From Paramarasmius palmivorus (taxonomy: Eukaryota; Basidiomycota; Agaricomycetes; Agaricales; Marasmiaceae), in assembly GCA_037176845.1 (NCBI GenBank), contig JAYKXP010000001.1, positions 310,001 through 374,000 on the forward strand: a DNA stretch of 64,000 bases. Direction: 5' to 3'. A program made the translations under genes and the position numbers. Below the pieces are notes generated by a model that was not told the origin of the DNA, made no database searches, and was given only the letters and a program-made list of their open reading frames with translations. This document shows, piece by piece, positions 41,745 through 54,562 of the stretch. Positions within the stretch are counted from its first letter, which is position 1. Every line of letters starts with the position of its first letter.

Positions 41745-43753
41745 ATGCATTTTTCAAAAACTTACTCTAAACTTCTCCTTGATCTCCCACCAGACCTCAG
41801 GGAAAATGCTATTCAATATCGACAAGTGCGTATTTCTAGAACTTTTTTTCTGGTTAAGCCGCCTGACATCTCTTATTTTAGCTCAAGAAACTTATCAATC
41901 AGGTTGTTTTGGAGCTGAGCTCGCTGGGGCTGAGTCCAAGCCTGTTGCACGACTTATTGGAACAAAAGGCCAAGGAGCAGGTAGACAAAGCGGCAAAGGG
42001 AAAGGGTAAAGAGAAGGATACGGGAGAAGTGCCGGATGACCATATCTTGGACCAAATCACACCTGGGAGCGCCTACACACAACCGCGAGTGGTTTATGAA
42101 GTGAACAGCAAATCAGGAAAGATCGAACCTCGACTCCGAATTTGGATTACACCACCTTCTTCACCTGTAGTAGACCGGTCTTCCTTTCTAGAAAGCGAAG
42201 ATGATGGGTCGTCTCGAGCTTCGTCGGTCGAACGTGGAGAAAGCGAAGGGCATGATGAAGATGTGGTGACGGGCTCGGACCACGCGCAGGGCGATGAAGG
42301 AATATCGTCTATAAATGCTTCGGACAGGGTGGACACAAGTCTTCTGTGGGCACTGCAACGCCGAGGATCTGAGTCCTCTGAAAGGTTCGCGTGAGTTGAC
42401 CCATTTGTTCACTAAATATCGTTCCTGAATTTCATCAATAGCAATGTTAAGCCACTGTTCGAAGGCGTAGAGAACGAAAGCAGACGCCAAGAGGTCATTA
42501 TTCCACTCGTGTCCGACACAGCTTTCTTCCAACTTTTATCGACCGCATTGATCTCCCTCTCCGACCACCTATTGACCCTGCATGAAGACTTTGTCGATAC
42601 CCTGACTATGTTGTCAAGGGAGATTGGCAGCGCCGCTAGGCCAGTCTCATCTGCGTCGTCTTCATTTCAACCACATTCGATTCTGAGCTCGCACCCTGGT
42701 GCTATCAGATCCCCATCCTTGTCCAATAAGGTAACTTCCATTACTGCTCCCTTTTTGATGTACTCTGATTTTCCATTGCCAGAGCGACTTGTACTCCTGG
42801 CGGGAGATATTCCAACTTTACGTGGAATCAGAAGTATTCGAAAATGTCGGCGAGGTCACCCGGGGGGAGCGGTCAATTGAAGAATCCGAAGAACGACTCA
42901 AGCTCTTTGCAGAAAGGGTCACGAAGCGAGGCCTTGGTGACGGTCGAGAACTCAAGCTCAAACAAAGTAGACAAGCATTGGAAACCTTTCTCAAATTGAA
43001 CATGTTTATTCTCAATATCAAGAAGGTAATGTTCGTTTCAATACCCTTTAATGTTGCAAGACTAACATCTCATAGTTCCAACATGCCAACGCAGAGGCAA
43101 CTCGGAAAATCTTGAAGAAACATGCCAAAAGGACCGCTTTACCTCTACCTGGCCCCAAATCGCCACCTTCCTCGGTGGTTTTGAAAGGAGGAGCCCAAGA
43201 GCGACTCGTTAATGTCCTCTTACCCCAACTACGGGCCATGGGCTTGGATGTCGGGGGGTTTGATACAAGCGCCGAGGGCAAAGCGTTAACAGTCACCGGC
43301 ACAACTCCCGCAGTGTCCTCCGCCTTTCTCTCTCTGCCTCGTGTCCTAGTTCAAGCCATTGGAGAGACTTTATTACCGATTATACCCCACATAGATGATT
43401 ACTCTTGCGTAATTTGTACCAACATCGCGTTCAAGCCAATCAGGCTCAACTGTGGCCACCTCTTCTGCGTGCGATGTCTGGTCAAGATGCAGAAGCGAGG
43501 ACAGGGCGATTGTCCTATGTGTCGAGCACCTACTGTTCTCATTGCTGATCGATGTGAGTTTCCACTTGCTGTACCACCATTCGCGAACTTACAATCGCCC
43601 TTAGCTAATGTCGATTGGGCTCTCCTCAATTTCATGTCAGACTGGTTCCCCATAGAATCCCGAGACAAACTAAAAGCGAGCGAGAAGGAAGCCATGGATG
43701 AACAGCTACTTGAAATGGGACTAGATCCGGAACAAAAATGCACCATTATGTGA
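41745..43753 (+). CDS. SPX-domain RING-type E3 ubiquitin ligase
   Basis: The N-terminal SPX domain binds inositol pyrophosphates, and the C-terminal RING probably recruits E2. Six exons (41745-41825, 41882-42390, 42442-42730, 42783-43025, 43076-43553, 43605-43753) join in frame to 582 aa. SPX begins MHFSKTYSKLLLDLP, with ENAIQYRQLKKLINQVVLEL, and closes with QALETFLKLNMFILNIKKF and ATRKILKKHAKRT. A long acidic Ser/Glu insert splits the SPX parts. The RING reads CVICTNIAFKPIRLNCGHLF, CVRCLV, and CPMCRAP: C-x2-C, then C-x-H-x2-C-x2-C, then C-x2-C. Not a transporter: no TM segments. Likely role: phosphate-responsive protein turnover. Fungal SPX-RING proteins exist but their substrates are largely unknown. 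Confidence 0.9.
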
Positions 43754-43917
43754 AGTAGGACTTGGGGAAGCAACGTTACCCTTTCGATATTCGAGCGTTA
43801 ATTGAACAATGCTTATACCATTAACATTTATTGACTATATATCCTAGAAATTTGGGATTAATTGTTGTACGGGAACACACGAATGTCATCTTTTGTATAA
43901 TTGCAGTCTATTGCTCA

Positions 43918-44857
43918 ACGACAAAGTCTCCAAGCGCAGCTCTGTCGACGTATTAGTGGTTGGCTGGCACGTAACGCTGAACAGCATACCTCGAAACAGT
44001 CATTCCTTCCACTGCAGCCCGGTACGTCCCAAATTTGATTCTGCGAATGGATTAACACACCCTGAACTTTGAAACACTATAATTGAATGCTCACGAGGCA
44101 TCTTCCCCCATCTCCCCAGTGACTTGATATCTCAAGAGTTCCATATGTCCATTATCGGCGTCTTGGACGACGTACCGCAAGCTTCCTTGGCTGCCATATG
44201 TGACGGTGACAAAGTGGACCGTTGTGCGGTCTGTGAAGTCACTCAACGGAATCGATGGGCATTTGGTCTGCGCACAGTCCCGAACCTCGTCCTTGATCGC
44301 AATTTGACCTTTTACCGCGTCAAGGGTGACCACAGGGCCTCCGTTGCCTCCTCTTGTAAGCACTTGCATAATGTGGAAGAAGTGATCTGTAGTGCCCGTA
44401 ACTGAAGAGAGACTTGCAAGAATTTAAATGATATTATTCAACAATGGGATTAATGATACTCACTAGAATCTCCATTTAAATTTATGTGTAGTACCTGCGG
44501 CTGCAGGTGGTGTGAGAAATTCGATCCTCTGTCTGGGACTTTTATTGCCAGGCTCCAAGTTCTCGTTTTCGTTTCCGGAAAGCTGGAGGGCGTAGCAATC
44601 GCTGATATGGATGGGATGCGCTTCACTATCTTTGCATCCCTGGTATAGAACACCTACATATGGTCCTCAGTTCCGCGCAGGATCCGATATATCCTCAAGA
44701 CAATGGGCGCACCTGTAGACTGCCAGGAAAGATTCCCGTTGATCCTGCCTGTTTGAAGACCATTACCGTCAGCTAGCAGTAGCTGATCGCGAATATCCAA
44801 GGAACTAGCGTCAACAGCTGCCAGGCACGCAAGCACGAATGAGTAGAGGAGAAGCAT
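43918..44857 (-). CDS. Secreted protein, probable beta-jelly-roll fold
   Basis: ATG at 44857 gives a signal peptide (MLLLYSFVLACLAAVDA); an upstream ATG at 44938 would add a basic segment and is less likely. Four introns are needed. After GRINGNLSWQSTG an intron leads to VLYQGCKDSEAHPIHISDCY and GNKSPRQRIEFLTPPAAGTT; then KWRFYLSSVTGTTDHFFHIM (acceptor CTTGCAAG), VLTRGGNGGPVVTLDAVK, TDRTTVHFVTVTYGSQGSL, then SIKFGTYRAAVEGMTVSRAA and a stop at 43918. All joins are in frame with these choices. The beta-rich pattern and FHIMQV/GPVVTLD motifs resemble secreted mushroom proteins related to polysaccharide-lyase jelly rolls, recalled rather than checked; substrate unknown. It is convergent with the SPX-RING gene, 164 bp apart. 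Confidence 0.72.
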
Positions 44858-45499
44858 TGGCACGAAGATGACAAGGGATGTGTAAGTACTAGCATTCGAT
44901 CTTTTGACGAAGATTTTTATACTGCATGAGGACACCAACGCGCCGAATTATACTTGAGTCGGCAAGACCGTATATCCCATTCACTGCTGACGGTTTACCA
45001 TGCCAGCGCACGCTGAAGGTCGGTGAGTGTGTGAATCCACGCCGGCGTGACCAAGTGCACGATCAGCGCCCTTTCTGAATTGTGTTTCGAGGCAAAGTTG
45101 CAGTAAAGAGTCCCAGCGTGGGAATTTCCAGGTGTATAGAACATGGCCCCGGCGATCAAATTCGTCCCAACTTTCGAGTTCGAATGGTTACCATTAGCTG
45201 GCCTGGTAAGTTCTTCAGCGAATGTTGGGTCTATGGTCTTTGGAAGCAAAACCGTCTGGCGCTAGGCAAAGTCTTGGCTAAAATCCTGAGCCGACACGTG
45301 TTATCAACCTCCTTTTTCTCGATCTATGCAAGCCGAAGACCAGAGGCTCAGAGATGCAGACACAGCTCCCTTTCTTCCTTTCGTTCATCGCCGGTTCCTT
45401 CTGGGGCAGACTTTGATAGCTGTCTTCATGCTTTTTCTGGTCCTTCTTTTGACATTGCTGGTCATTCTTTTCTCGACGTATCACCACCGCTCCTTTTTC
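44858..45499. other. Divergent region secreted protein / kinase
   Basis: Upstream sequence for both genes. From 45326 a frame runs into the kinase and would add 58 residues with one hydrophobic helix; the tract 45300-45500 is pyrimidine-rich and looks more like a promoter or 5' UTR. A minus-strand 84-codon frame at 44995-45249 has no features. Confidence 0.45.
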
Positions 45500-46741
45500 A
45501 TGCCTCGGGCACTCCATATCCTTCCGGACTTCGAGGGTTGTATGCTGGGGAACGGCGATTATCACATTGCTCGATACATTGCATCTGGGGGTTATGGAAA
45601 GGTCTACAGCGCCCTCAAGGTCTCCTCATCTACCTCAGTCGCCATCAAATGCCTTCGGAAACCTGTACAACACTCGCGGGAAGGGGAATTTTTGATGCAC
45701 GAACTTTCTCTTCATCAGAGGGTTTCCGGCCATCCCAACATCGTCTCCATTCACGAAATTATCGAAACCGATAGTTATGTTTTCGTCGTGCTCGATCTGT
45801 GCGAAGATGGCGATCTACATAGCGCCATTGAACGCCGAGCATTTGACCGGAACGACGAGGCCATCCGGACCGTTTTTGTTCAACTACTCAACGCTGTAGA
45901 GCATTGTCATGATAGTGGAGTATATCATCGGGATCTCAAACCGGAAAACATCATGTGTTCCGAGGACCACCAGATTCGACTCGCAGATTTTGGGCTGTCA
46001 ACAGACAAGGATGTTTGCTCGGATGGTGAATGCGGAAGCGAATACTACATGAGTCCAGGTGAACGCTATTGTTATCGGTGTCTCTTGTCATATTCTTACC
46101 CTTTCTCCATACAGAATGTTTAGAATCAAAAGATGGTACATCCTACCACGCGGTACACAACGATATTTGGGCGTTGGGTATCATCCTCCTGAATATCCTG
46201 ACAGGACTCAACCCGTGGCGCTCTGCCTCTCTTTCGGACCCATCGTATCGGAAATATGTCCACAGCCCGACATCACACCTCCGCAACCATTATTCCATGT
46301 TATCCGAGGATGTGCTCAGGATACTTGGTCAAATGCTATGCTCTGAACCTCATTCTCGGATTGGAATTCCTGCTCTCAGAATGGAGATTCAGAGACTCTG
46401 TACCTTCTACTCGGCCAAGGATCTAACCGATGGGTTTTAACGATGTTGACACAAGAAACGTTTCGCCTTTATTGGCGGATGATAGTATGTTGGGGGAAGG
46501 GACTCAAAAGTACAACGCTCACGACTCTGATTCCGGGATCTGTATTTCGCATGTCCATACGCAATCGCCACAGAGCGATAGCCGGTATACTTTCTCGATG
46601 TCAGTCGAGGAGTTTGGCTGGGTCCTTAATAGGACAACTGGGGATCCTGAACCAAGCGACCCATCAAACCTGGTAGACGCTTTGCCGTTGGTTCCAATGG
46701 ATGTAGATTGGTCAGACGAAAGTGATTGGGTTGTATTTTAA
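45500..46741 (+). CDS. Ran1/Sks1-like Ser/Thr protein kinase
   Basis: Kinase of the fungal Ran1/Ksp1-like group that links nutrients to the meiosis or growth choice. Start chosen at 45500 (MPRALHILPDFEGCMLG), as relatives begin a few residues before the glycine loop; an in-frame ATG at 45326 would add a putative TM segment. Motifs: IASGGYGKVYSALK, VAIKCLRK (Lys), HELSLHQRVSGHPNIVSIHE, catalytic YHRDLKPENIMC, LADFGLSTD, CGSEYYMSPE across an intron (46059-46114), NDIWALGIILLNILTGLNPW. Exon 2 runs to 46433; a 52 nt intron (46434-46485, GTTTTA...GATAG) joins G-MLGEGTQKY and the acidic tail ending MDVDWSDESDWVVF. Without that intron the protein stops at 46437. Complete catalytic residues suggest an active kinase. 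Confidence 0.88.
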
Positions 46742-46954
46742 TAGTCCGGGAAGGATACTAGCTCAATGATAGAAACCATTCTTTTAAACTCGTACTTGTC
46801 ATCCCTTTGAAAAGTCAAGTTTATTAAGTGGAGTATTAAATAGGTGTCGCGAACAGTAAAAACACATCGGGGTGCACTAAAATGATACAAATAGGAGCCA
46901 TGACATGAAGACGCGAAACAATCGCTAGAAAACAGCGTATAAAACCGAATAGAA

Positions 46955-49354
46955 CTACAAAAGTGCTGTTTGCTCGACCAGCACTTTAGCCTTCTCGCTT
47001 CTGGGTGTGATAGAACACTTGAAGGGTAAGGGATGACTGGATGACGGAGTCAGCCAATACTTATTAGAGTTGTCTACTGCCACTCACCAAATCATTCCTG
47101 AAGCAAATGCAGCCTCAGTGTGAATTGACCGCCCTTGCTCATCCTTACCAGGCCCAATATCGAAAGAATGGAGGATACACGCTATCGATATCCATAGCTG
47201 CGCTTGGGCCATGAAACGTCCTATGAAGGCGTAAGCAAACTTACTTCAATCTTTCAATGTCGTTTCCCACTCACCCGGGCAGATACGCCGCCCGTAACCG
47301 AATGCCACGTTGACGGGATCCAAGATAGCGGGATCTTTGGTAAGGAATCTCTCTGGCTTGAACTGCATCGGCTCTGGGTACGTGCGAGGGTCGTGCAGTA
47401 TAGTCCTGCACATTTGAATAGAGTTGAACTTGAGTAATGGTGTCGTGAAGCGGAATTCAGTTACGAACCAGCTATTACCCATAATCGTGGTTCCTGCAGG
47501 TATGTGGTAGCCCCGGTATTCGTCGTCCTTGGTGACCATGTGTGGCAAGCCTTCAAACGCAAGTCAAACGCATGTTCTCGTTGGGAGGTATCGATGCCGT
47601 TACTGACCAAGTGGCGCAACTGGACTCCATCTAGTAAGGAAAGCATTATTCCAGACAATTCGTAGATAGACTTATGGATCCTTACCTCAGTACCTCTAGC
47701 ACGAGGGCATCAACATAGGGTAAGGAACCTCGATCCGTGAAATCGGGCAACCTTCCACTCCCAATCACTGAATCAAGTTCTTCCTGAGCCTTTCGTTTTA
47801 CTTCGGGATGGAGAACCATAGCGAGCATGAACGAAGAGAGAGACGAGACAGTCTAGAAGGATGTGTGAATAGTGAGTGACTCAGAGTTATGACTAGGAGT
47901 TGCCCAAAATGCTTACACTTTCAGCTCCGGCTGTGGCGTTCAATGATGAGCCGTATTAGTCCTGCTACAGTAATCAAAATGCTTTAGGGATGCTTACCAG
48001 CATACGCTAAACCGGCACAGTTCCTGATCGTTTCTGTCTCACTAGCGATCACTTCGGAATTTGCGGCGCTCTCTTTACTCTTCAGTTCGAGATCGCTTAA
48101 GAGGTTGGATACGAAACTGGGCGATGCGGTTCCTTGTTTCTGCCCAAATGTAGTCGTGTCAGGCACAGTGAATCTAGACTGGATGAAATTTTACCAAAAA
48201 AGCTTTGACCGACTCGAAGGGAGCATTCCGCATCTCCATGACGGAGTTCCTCCAATATAGAGCCTTTCTTTGGAATCCAGCGTACGGGAACCAAGCAGGG
48301 ACATGCTTCACTGATTTTCGAAACAAGGTCACTATGAGTAGACCTCCAAGTTCTGGCTAGAAGGTGACCTACGAATTGGGAATATGTCAACGAGGAACGC
48401 GCCAGGGTGAGCGGCTTTGGCCATTCCTTCGAGGGCTGTTTCAGCAACCGTGATGTAGTGATCATCTTCTTCTTCGATTTCAATGCCGTATGTCACGTTC
48501 ATGATGGTGCTGGCCGAATTGCTATGGACGAAATCAGCAAGGCTTCGTACGAATGTTGAAGGCGAATAACATACAACCGCAAATGGTTGATCAAATCATC
48601 CGGGTCATGAAGCATCCGACGAATCAATTTGTGAGCCTCCTTCAGCTGAATGGGCCAAAAGGCCGAGACGACGGAAGATTGAAATTGTCTGTGGAACATT
48701 GTACGGTGGCTCTTCCAGCGAGCGCCTGAGACACGCGAAATCAGTACAATCGCTGAACCCCAATGACTGCGATCATTTACCGTATGGCATGTGCCCAAAA
48801 CTCCAGTTCCACCCCATCCTGGCGTCCTCTTCAGTACCATCAACGGGAGCTCACTGTAGTTCGTTGACTCACAGATCATTTATCATAGGCAGTTCGTTGC
48901 GATCCGAATAATTGTTTCCGCGTTTTTCGAACAAGTCGTTTGCGGCTGCAAAAGAGTTGACCACCAATATCGTCCTGCCTAGGACACTCAAAAACACTAG
49001 ATCGCCTGACAATATCCAAGTTGAGTGCCCACGGTCGCGTGGTGCAAGCTTAAAACGACGAACCATGGTCCTGTGCAAGTTTCCAATACGATTCCGACTC
49101 CTTTTCCCTTGGAATATCCTAAGGATTGTCAGATCTTGCCGACCTCCAAAGATACAACAGTGACTCACAAAAATATTGCCTAGGAGGGGAAGAGGCCTAG
49201 GACCCGGAGGCGTTGGCAGTCCCTTGGGATTCGCGAGGGAACGAGCACGCCTCTTCAACAAAATCTGATATAAGACCGCCACACAGACAAGGATTCCCAC
49301 AAGTTTGAGATTTGTGAGCGTTTGCATGGTTGGGGAAAGAGCGAAGGTTGGCAT
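46955..49354 (-). CDS. Cytochrome P450 monooxygenase, CYP5144-like
   Basis: Membrane-anchored haem monooxygenase, likely in secondary metabolism or xenobiotic oxidation. Exons on the minus strand read: N-terminal anchor (NLKLVGILVCVAVLYQILL), Pro-rich hinge GLPTPPGPRPLPLLGNI, a C-helix region, the I-helix region ending in AGAE then TVSSLSSFMLAMVLHPEVKR, K-helix EVLR preceded by PYVDALVL, WSPVAPLGLPHMVTKDDEYR, YHIPAGTTIMGNSW, PERFLTKDPAILDP, and the haem loop FGYGRRICPG with its Cys ligand. After a final intron the C-terminus reads CHPLPFKCSITPRSEKAK and stops at 46955. Size near 510 aa. At least ten short introns, as usual for mushroom P450s. Subfamily assignment is from memory and weak. It stands alone, not in a visible metabolite cluster. 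Confidence 0.9.
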
Positions 49355-51399
49355 TATGACCTGCGAGTTTAGGTTTGATAAATAGACTCTTCACTTGAGC
49401 CTTTTATATCGGAAACATTGGATCATTTCTGAATGTTTGCCGCTGGATCCAATATGTATACGTCTTCGACAGAAGACAACATCGGAGTTTGCAAATTTGG
49501 ACATCGCCAACACCAGCGCCCCGTGGACAGTGGCTGTACTGAGATCCACTCCGTTTATTGTTGTCAAGGTGTGTGAGACAAGTGCTTGGTGCCATCCAGA
49601 AACCATCCATTACGATCACAAACGGTCTTTGAGGGTCTCTGGTACTCTTTCGGCTGTCGCAACCACAAAGCCCGGGTCGTTGCGTACTGCCAACAGTCGC
49701 GCAAATTCATGCTAATGGTACTCGCGTAAGCAACGGCTTGCTACTCGGCATCCTGCATGATACTTCATTGATTATGAGTCTGATAGCATTCGCGAAGCTT
49801 CCTTCCTCTTGACTTCTGAAGTAGTGCCAAAGACATTTTAGTAGCTAGAAAGTGGAGTCCGGGTGTCTGCCGACTCACAAAAAGACAATTAGCAGTCCTT
49901 CTTCGTGTCCGAAGAATCATTCAGGTTTGCGTGAGAGGGCTGATGGTGTCATCCAAGCGATACCTAAGTAACATATGAAGAGAAGGAATGGTTTTGATTG
50001 GAAAATGTTACTATGAGTTCGCAGACAGCGCCCAGAAACGTGCTGCTGCCGAGAGTGCCGATAGTCGATCGCTAAGCGTACGGTAGAGGCTAGAGCACCT
50101 CGTATGTGTGAACACTGATTTTAGCGACATTTCATCACAGATGCATTGTATGTGTCAGTGATCAAGCTGCTCACCCTGAACCGCACCAAGATCTTACAGC
50201 CTCCAATCTAGCGTTCCCGATCCGATTTGCAGAGCTCGGGATCTCTCCGTTTCTGGGATTTGTTGCATCGCGGGATGAACTATTGTCTCTACCGCAAGAC
50301 CATCGTTTGACCTACACACAGGAAATCTGAATGCACTTGAATGCCCTCATTGAGTTGTCGGCACTTTTGAGCCTCGATTTGCACGACGACATCAGTTGCA
50401 GCGATCCAAGCGTCAGTACTCAATGTCACCGGCGGCAACACATCTGATGCATACCCGGGCATTGCTTTGGGGCCTCGAGGAATGTCGTTAAGGATAGTTC
50501 ATTGCCTGTCCTCCAATTTGGCCGTAGAATGTTTTTACCTGCAAGAGCTGAAACGAATCCCAATTTAGCGTTACATATATGCCAGCCGCGCAAGGAAAAC
50601 ACGATCATATCTCTGAAATAGTGCCCTCAGCCCTAGTCCACGCACCCAAGGAATGATGCACACCTGGTTCATCAGTTCACGATCCCGCTTTATTCGCAAC
50701 ACGAGACAGACCATGCTATGCTTCTACTGTTTCATTTCCGGGAAAGCACCCGTGGTGCAGATAAGAGGTCATTCGACAAGATTCGACATCACTGACATGC
50801 AGAGAGGGTATTCTAGCCTCTAGGCGTGTGAATTCGAGGATTTCGCTGCGGAACAAGGGTCTTTGAGAGAATGGCCCGACAGTTGGAAGCGTTAAAGTAA
50901 GCGTGATCACAGACCAAGAGTCAAGGATTCATGATTCATCGCGCATGTTGGGGACCTACAAAGAGAAAGGGTAAGGTGTGAGGCTAGGAGAACTTGGAGG
51001 GAACCAGACTGACGATACATACAGACGATCACAAGTGTCTGCCCACTACGCTCATTCCGCCTTTATCATCCTCTCAATGTGCTCCACGAGCTCCTACAAC
51101 AGCTTGCCACAACATCCAATCTCCATTCTCCATGTTCTGATGCATATGCGTGAATGTGAGCTTGGTTTAGATTTCGGCGACAACAGGTTGTAAGGTAACT
51201 CCAATGAAGGGATTTCGGCTGGACAATGAGCGCTAGCCTTCGGGGTCTCAGAGACAGTGAAATCCCACTTGAATCGCTGGATTTTCAATGAAGAGCGATC
51301 TAATTGCTGAGGCCGAGGGATTACAGTGCAAGAAAGTCGCTAGAGAGACGGATAGATTGATAGATCGCGCTTTGAATAATTGGGCTTCTCCTAGTACTA
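49355..51399. other. 2.0 kb region without recognisable gene
   Basis: Between the P450 start and the FIG4 stop. Opposing short frames at 49391-49715 mirror each other and look like chance. Nothing matches the repeats at the left of the window. The P450 promoter and FIG4 3' UTR take part of the space; the rest may be an orphan gene with small exons, a non-coding RNA or decayed sequence. Confidence 0.4.
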
Positions 51400-54300
51400 T
51401 TAGCCGGATCCTGACAACCACCGCTCATAATTGTATGTTACAGGGAACGCTTCCTTCCTTCCTATGTACTCTGGGTCCCCATTCTTCACGTATGAAACGT
51501 ATTGATTCGGGTCTTCATTCCAATCAGGCATCTCTCCAGCAGCCATCTTTACTACATTCATGTAGATCTCGATGTCCTTTCTCTCTCCACCCATGAAGCG
51601 TGCGTCAAGTAGTTCCTGGCATTGGTCGATGTACCTATCTGTGCTTTAGATATACTGAGTAAGACTCGAGGGATCATTACATACCCATGATATTCTGCCT
51701 CTTCCTCCTCTGACACTGTTGGGTCCAACAAATGCTTGGCAACTGCCTCTGTTGAATTTCGGTCCAATATCTCTGGTTCCACCGATGGTCGGCGAACGTC
51801 TGAACGAACAGCTGGTTTGGAATGAGGCTTCTTGGGTGTAGACGTCGGATGAGAAGGCGATGTTATCCATCTTCTTACACCTTGTACGACTCTTGAGATG
51901 AAGATAAGTCATCCGTGGAAAGCCCCGGAGAAGTGGAAGAACATACCCTGTCTGGGTCTGTCTGTGTCTTCCGTGAGCCTCGAAAGGACTGCTATTCACA
52001 TCCTTTGCCGTTTTCCTTTCCAGATATACATCTAGCTCCGAATTCTGCAAGGAAGAAATAGACTTACCCAGGTAACTTCAATGTACTATTCATCCCATAC
52101 ACAAAGTGTTTCGTCAAACTTGTGAACAGCAGGGGGCGATAATACTCGACCCAAAACTCGCCCTTTGACTTTGATCGTACGGTATCAAATAGCTTGGCAG
52201 AGCAGTCGTCGATACAATAGGGTTGTTCGAGATGTTCGGCATTGAACCAATTGCGATAACCATTCCGAACAGGGGGGTGAACGGTGTGGCGGTCACCTTC
52301 TACACCCAGAAAAAGATTGATCGCAGCTTGACGATCAGCGTCTGTAGAAACCAAAAGTCAGAGAAATTGCAATTCAGTAGTGAGCTGGACGTGCCTAGAA
52401 GAGAGTTTGTGTAGAACCGACGTATATTCTCGATGATATCCCTCGAGTGACTGTTCCAGTGGGGCATACGACGATACGTTTCTACACGATTGACAAGGGC
52501 GCTTCCAGTATACTGAAGTGCAATGGCTAGTATTTCGTTAGATGCCACGATAGTTGGCGCAGAGGAGCTGAAACGCACTATCACCGTGATCATGATACAT
52601 CTCCGTCAACATATTCACCGCGTCACTATCAAACGACAGATTCGGATTGTCTACGACACCTAGGGCATAAAGCTGATGGCCCAATGCTCGTTTACCGAAC
52701 ACAAATTGAGCAGCATTCGTGCGATCGAGGCAATCAACACAATTGACACGGCAGATGCCGTTCTGTAGCGAAATCGTTTTTCGCCAAGTTGGACATTCGC
52801 CACTGCCTATGTTAGCTCTATCGAGTGAAGAGAGAACACAACATACTGGGTTTCTTCATCCTCATCCCTCTGCAAATGATGCCAATATGGTTCAGGTCCC
52901 GAATGGAAGAATCCCGTGCGTTGGATGGACTCTTCTGCTAGATCCTCGAGGTAACTTATGACATCTTGTGTCTTCCTGTTTCCCTGTCAGTAAGAACAAC
53001 ACGGAATGTAGAACATCTAGACTCACTGCTTGTACGCCCGACTCATATCCCAATCTCTATGGATCATCTTCTTTCCAGGCGGTAAAAATTGATTGAGATA
53101 TCGAGTGCACTGCTTATACTCTGCAAGCAACTTTGACTCCCGAGGAACAGGTTCTTTGCCCTTTATGAGATTGAGAATTTCGATCGGCGCGCCGTACTGC
53201 TTGAAGAGGTTGTCGAAATGACGAGCAGCTGCGGCGTAGAATGGGTCGACTACACTGACTGAGGTGAAAGTCAGATTGACGATACGCATAGAGAATAAGA
53301 AACGTACTCTCAATCGGGGGTCGGGGATTCATGCTAGTGGTCTCCTGAGTCCAATAGACAGGGATGCTACCTCTGTACTAAGTACGCCCGTCATCTCTCC
53401 GACTATCCAACGTATATATTATCACACTCACCTGGACATAGGAAGTGAAATGTGGATTTGGACCACGCCCTCGCTCTCTCGCAGGGTAATAAAAGGCAGT
53501 GGTCAACGCTTCCGATACAATTTGTTCCGTTTCCACTTCATTCGCAACATTTCCCTATAACGAGTGGATGTGATGAGACTTCCAAAGTGTTAAAAACCAA
53601 TTGACCCAACGTACTTCACCGTTCACCCCACGCTTCAAGTATCTCGCACCGGCGAAGTGCCTAGACCGACGCGCAATGAGCGTAATGAATATGACACGTC
53701 CCAAAACCGTCAATTCTAGGCTTGATGGTCAGTACAGCGACAAATGGCAGAGAAAGTATGCTCACTTGCTTGGTCTACATGTCCATGAACTAGTGGTAGC
53801 ATCCAATTTGTGCGTATACTGCCCTCCTGCTCACCAAACGGCGCCGTGAGCATATGAAAGTTCCACGCATATCGGTCATTGAACGGCCATTTCCCGTGTA
53901 CATTCCGGCTTGAGCCCGTTAGATTGTGCTGGAGTGTCGAAGTCAAATCGTATGTGTAACTTTCCCAAATACTTGTCAGGTGCTATTATTCGAGAATCCA
54001 AGAGAGAAAGGCTCACCTGAAATAAAAGTTCTTTGACATATCCACTTGCTTGAAGATTCCCAATAACCTCTGCTCTTCTGCTGGTTTCTCAATCTTCTGA
54101 TTGAAAGACACAGGTATCATCTCGGTGTTCTCGCAATGATAGATATAATGTCCTCCTAGCAATGCTACAATCGACCTTTTGGTAATGAGAATGATATACC
54201 ATCCCGCTGTAAAGCGTATGAATCCTGTGAGGTCACATCATTAGCCATTTATACGCCAACATCCCCCAAGAGCACTACGCACCAGCAATTCCAAAGAAGA

Positions 54301-54562
54301 CCTTTGCTTTCCCCAGCCCTCCAGAGTTCTTATTCCCATCATCCAACATCTTCAACATGGCCGTCATCTGCTTTCCCGTATATTCGTTCTCATCCTCGAC
54401 GACGACCAATTCATCATCTTGAGCCGTGCGGTCTATTTTGATTATACGATGTCGGGAATCGGCAGCATTTGAGGCGATAACATAGAATCGTAGGCGGTTC
54501 TCGTATAGTATAAATTTGTTATAGGTGGACGAAGATTTGGGATTCATGCTTGTAGTTGACAT
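51400..54562 (-). CDS. FIG4: Polyphosphoinositide phosphatase Fig4 (Sac domain)
   Basis: 5-phosphatase for PI(3,5)P2 on the vacuole/endosome, scaffolded with Fab1 and Vac14. The N-terminus ([49 protein letters not shown]) and [20 protein letters not shown] match Fig4 rather than other Sac proteins. The catalytic Cx5R site is [17 protein letters not shown] (C-VDCLD-R), followed by [34 protein letters not shown] and [24 protein letters not shown] sequence. The C-terminal region includes [15 protein letters not shown] and ends in [11 protein letters not shown] dozen or more introns; two joins in the C-terminal third (51780-52060) are uncertain. ATG at 54562 is preferred; one at 54604 would add 14 residues. 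It lies downstream of another minus-strand gene by about 190 bp. Confidence 0.92.

Noticed and set aside
44400..44710. Frameshifts in the secreted protein gene
   Set aside because: Choosing acceptor CTTGCAAG instead of CTCTTCAG, and reading VLYQGCKDSE after the previous intron, gives one open frame.
46430..46741. Frameshift in the kinase before its acidic C-terminal tail
   Set aside because: A 52 nt intron 46434-46485 with GT...AG ends joins the frames exactly, so no indel needs to be assumed.
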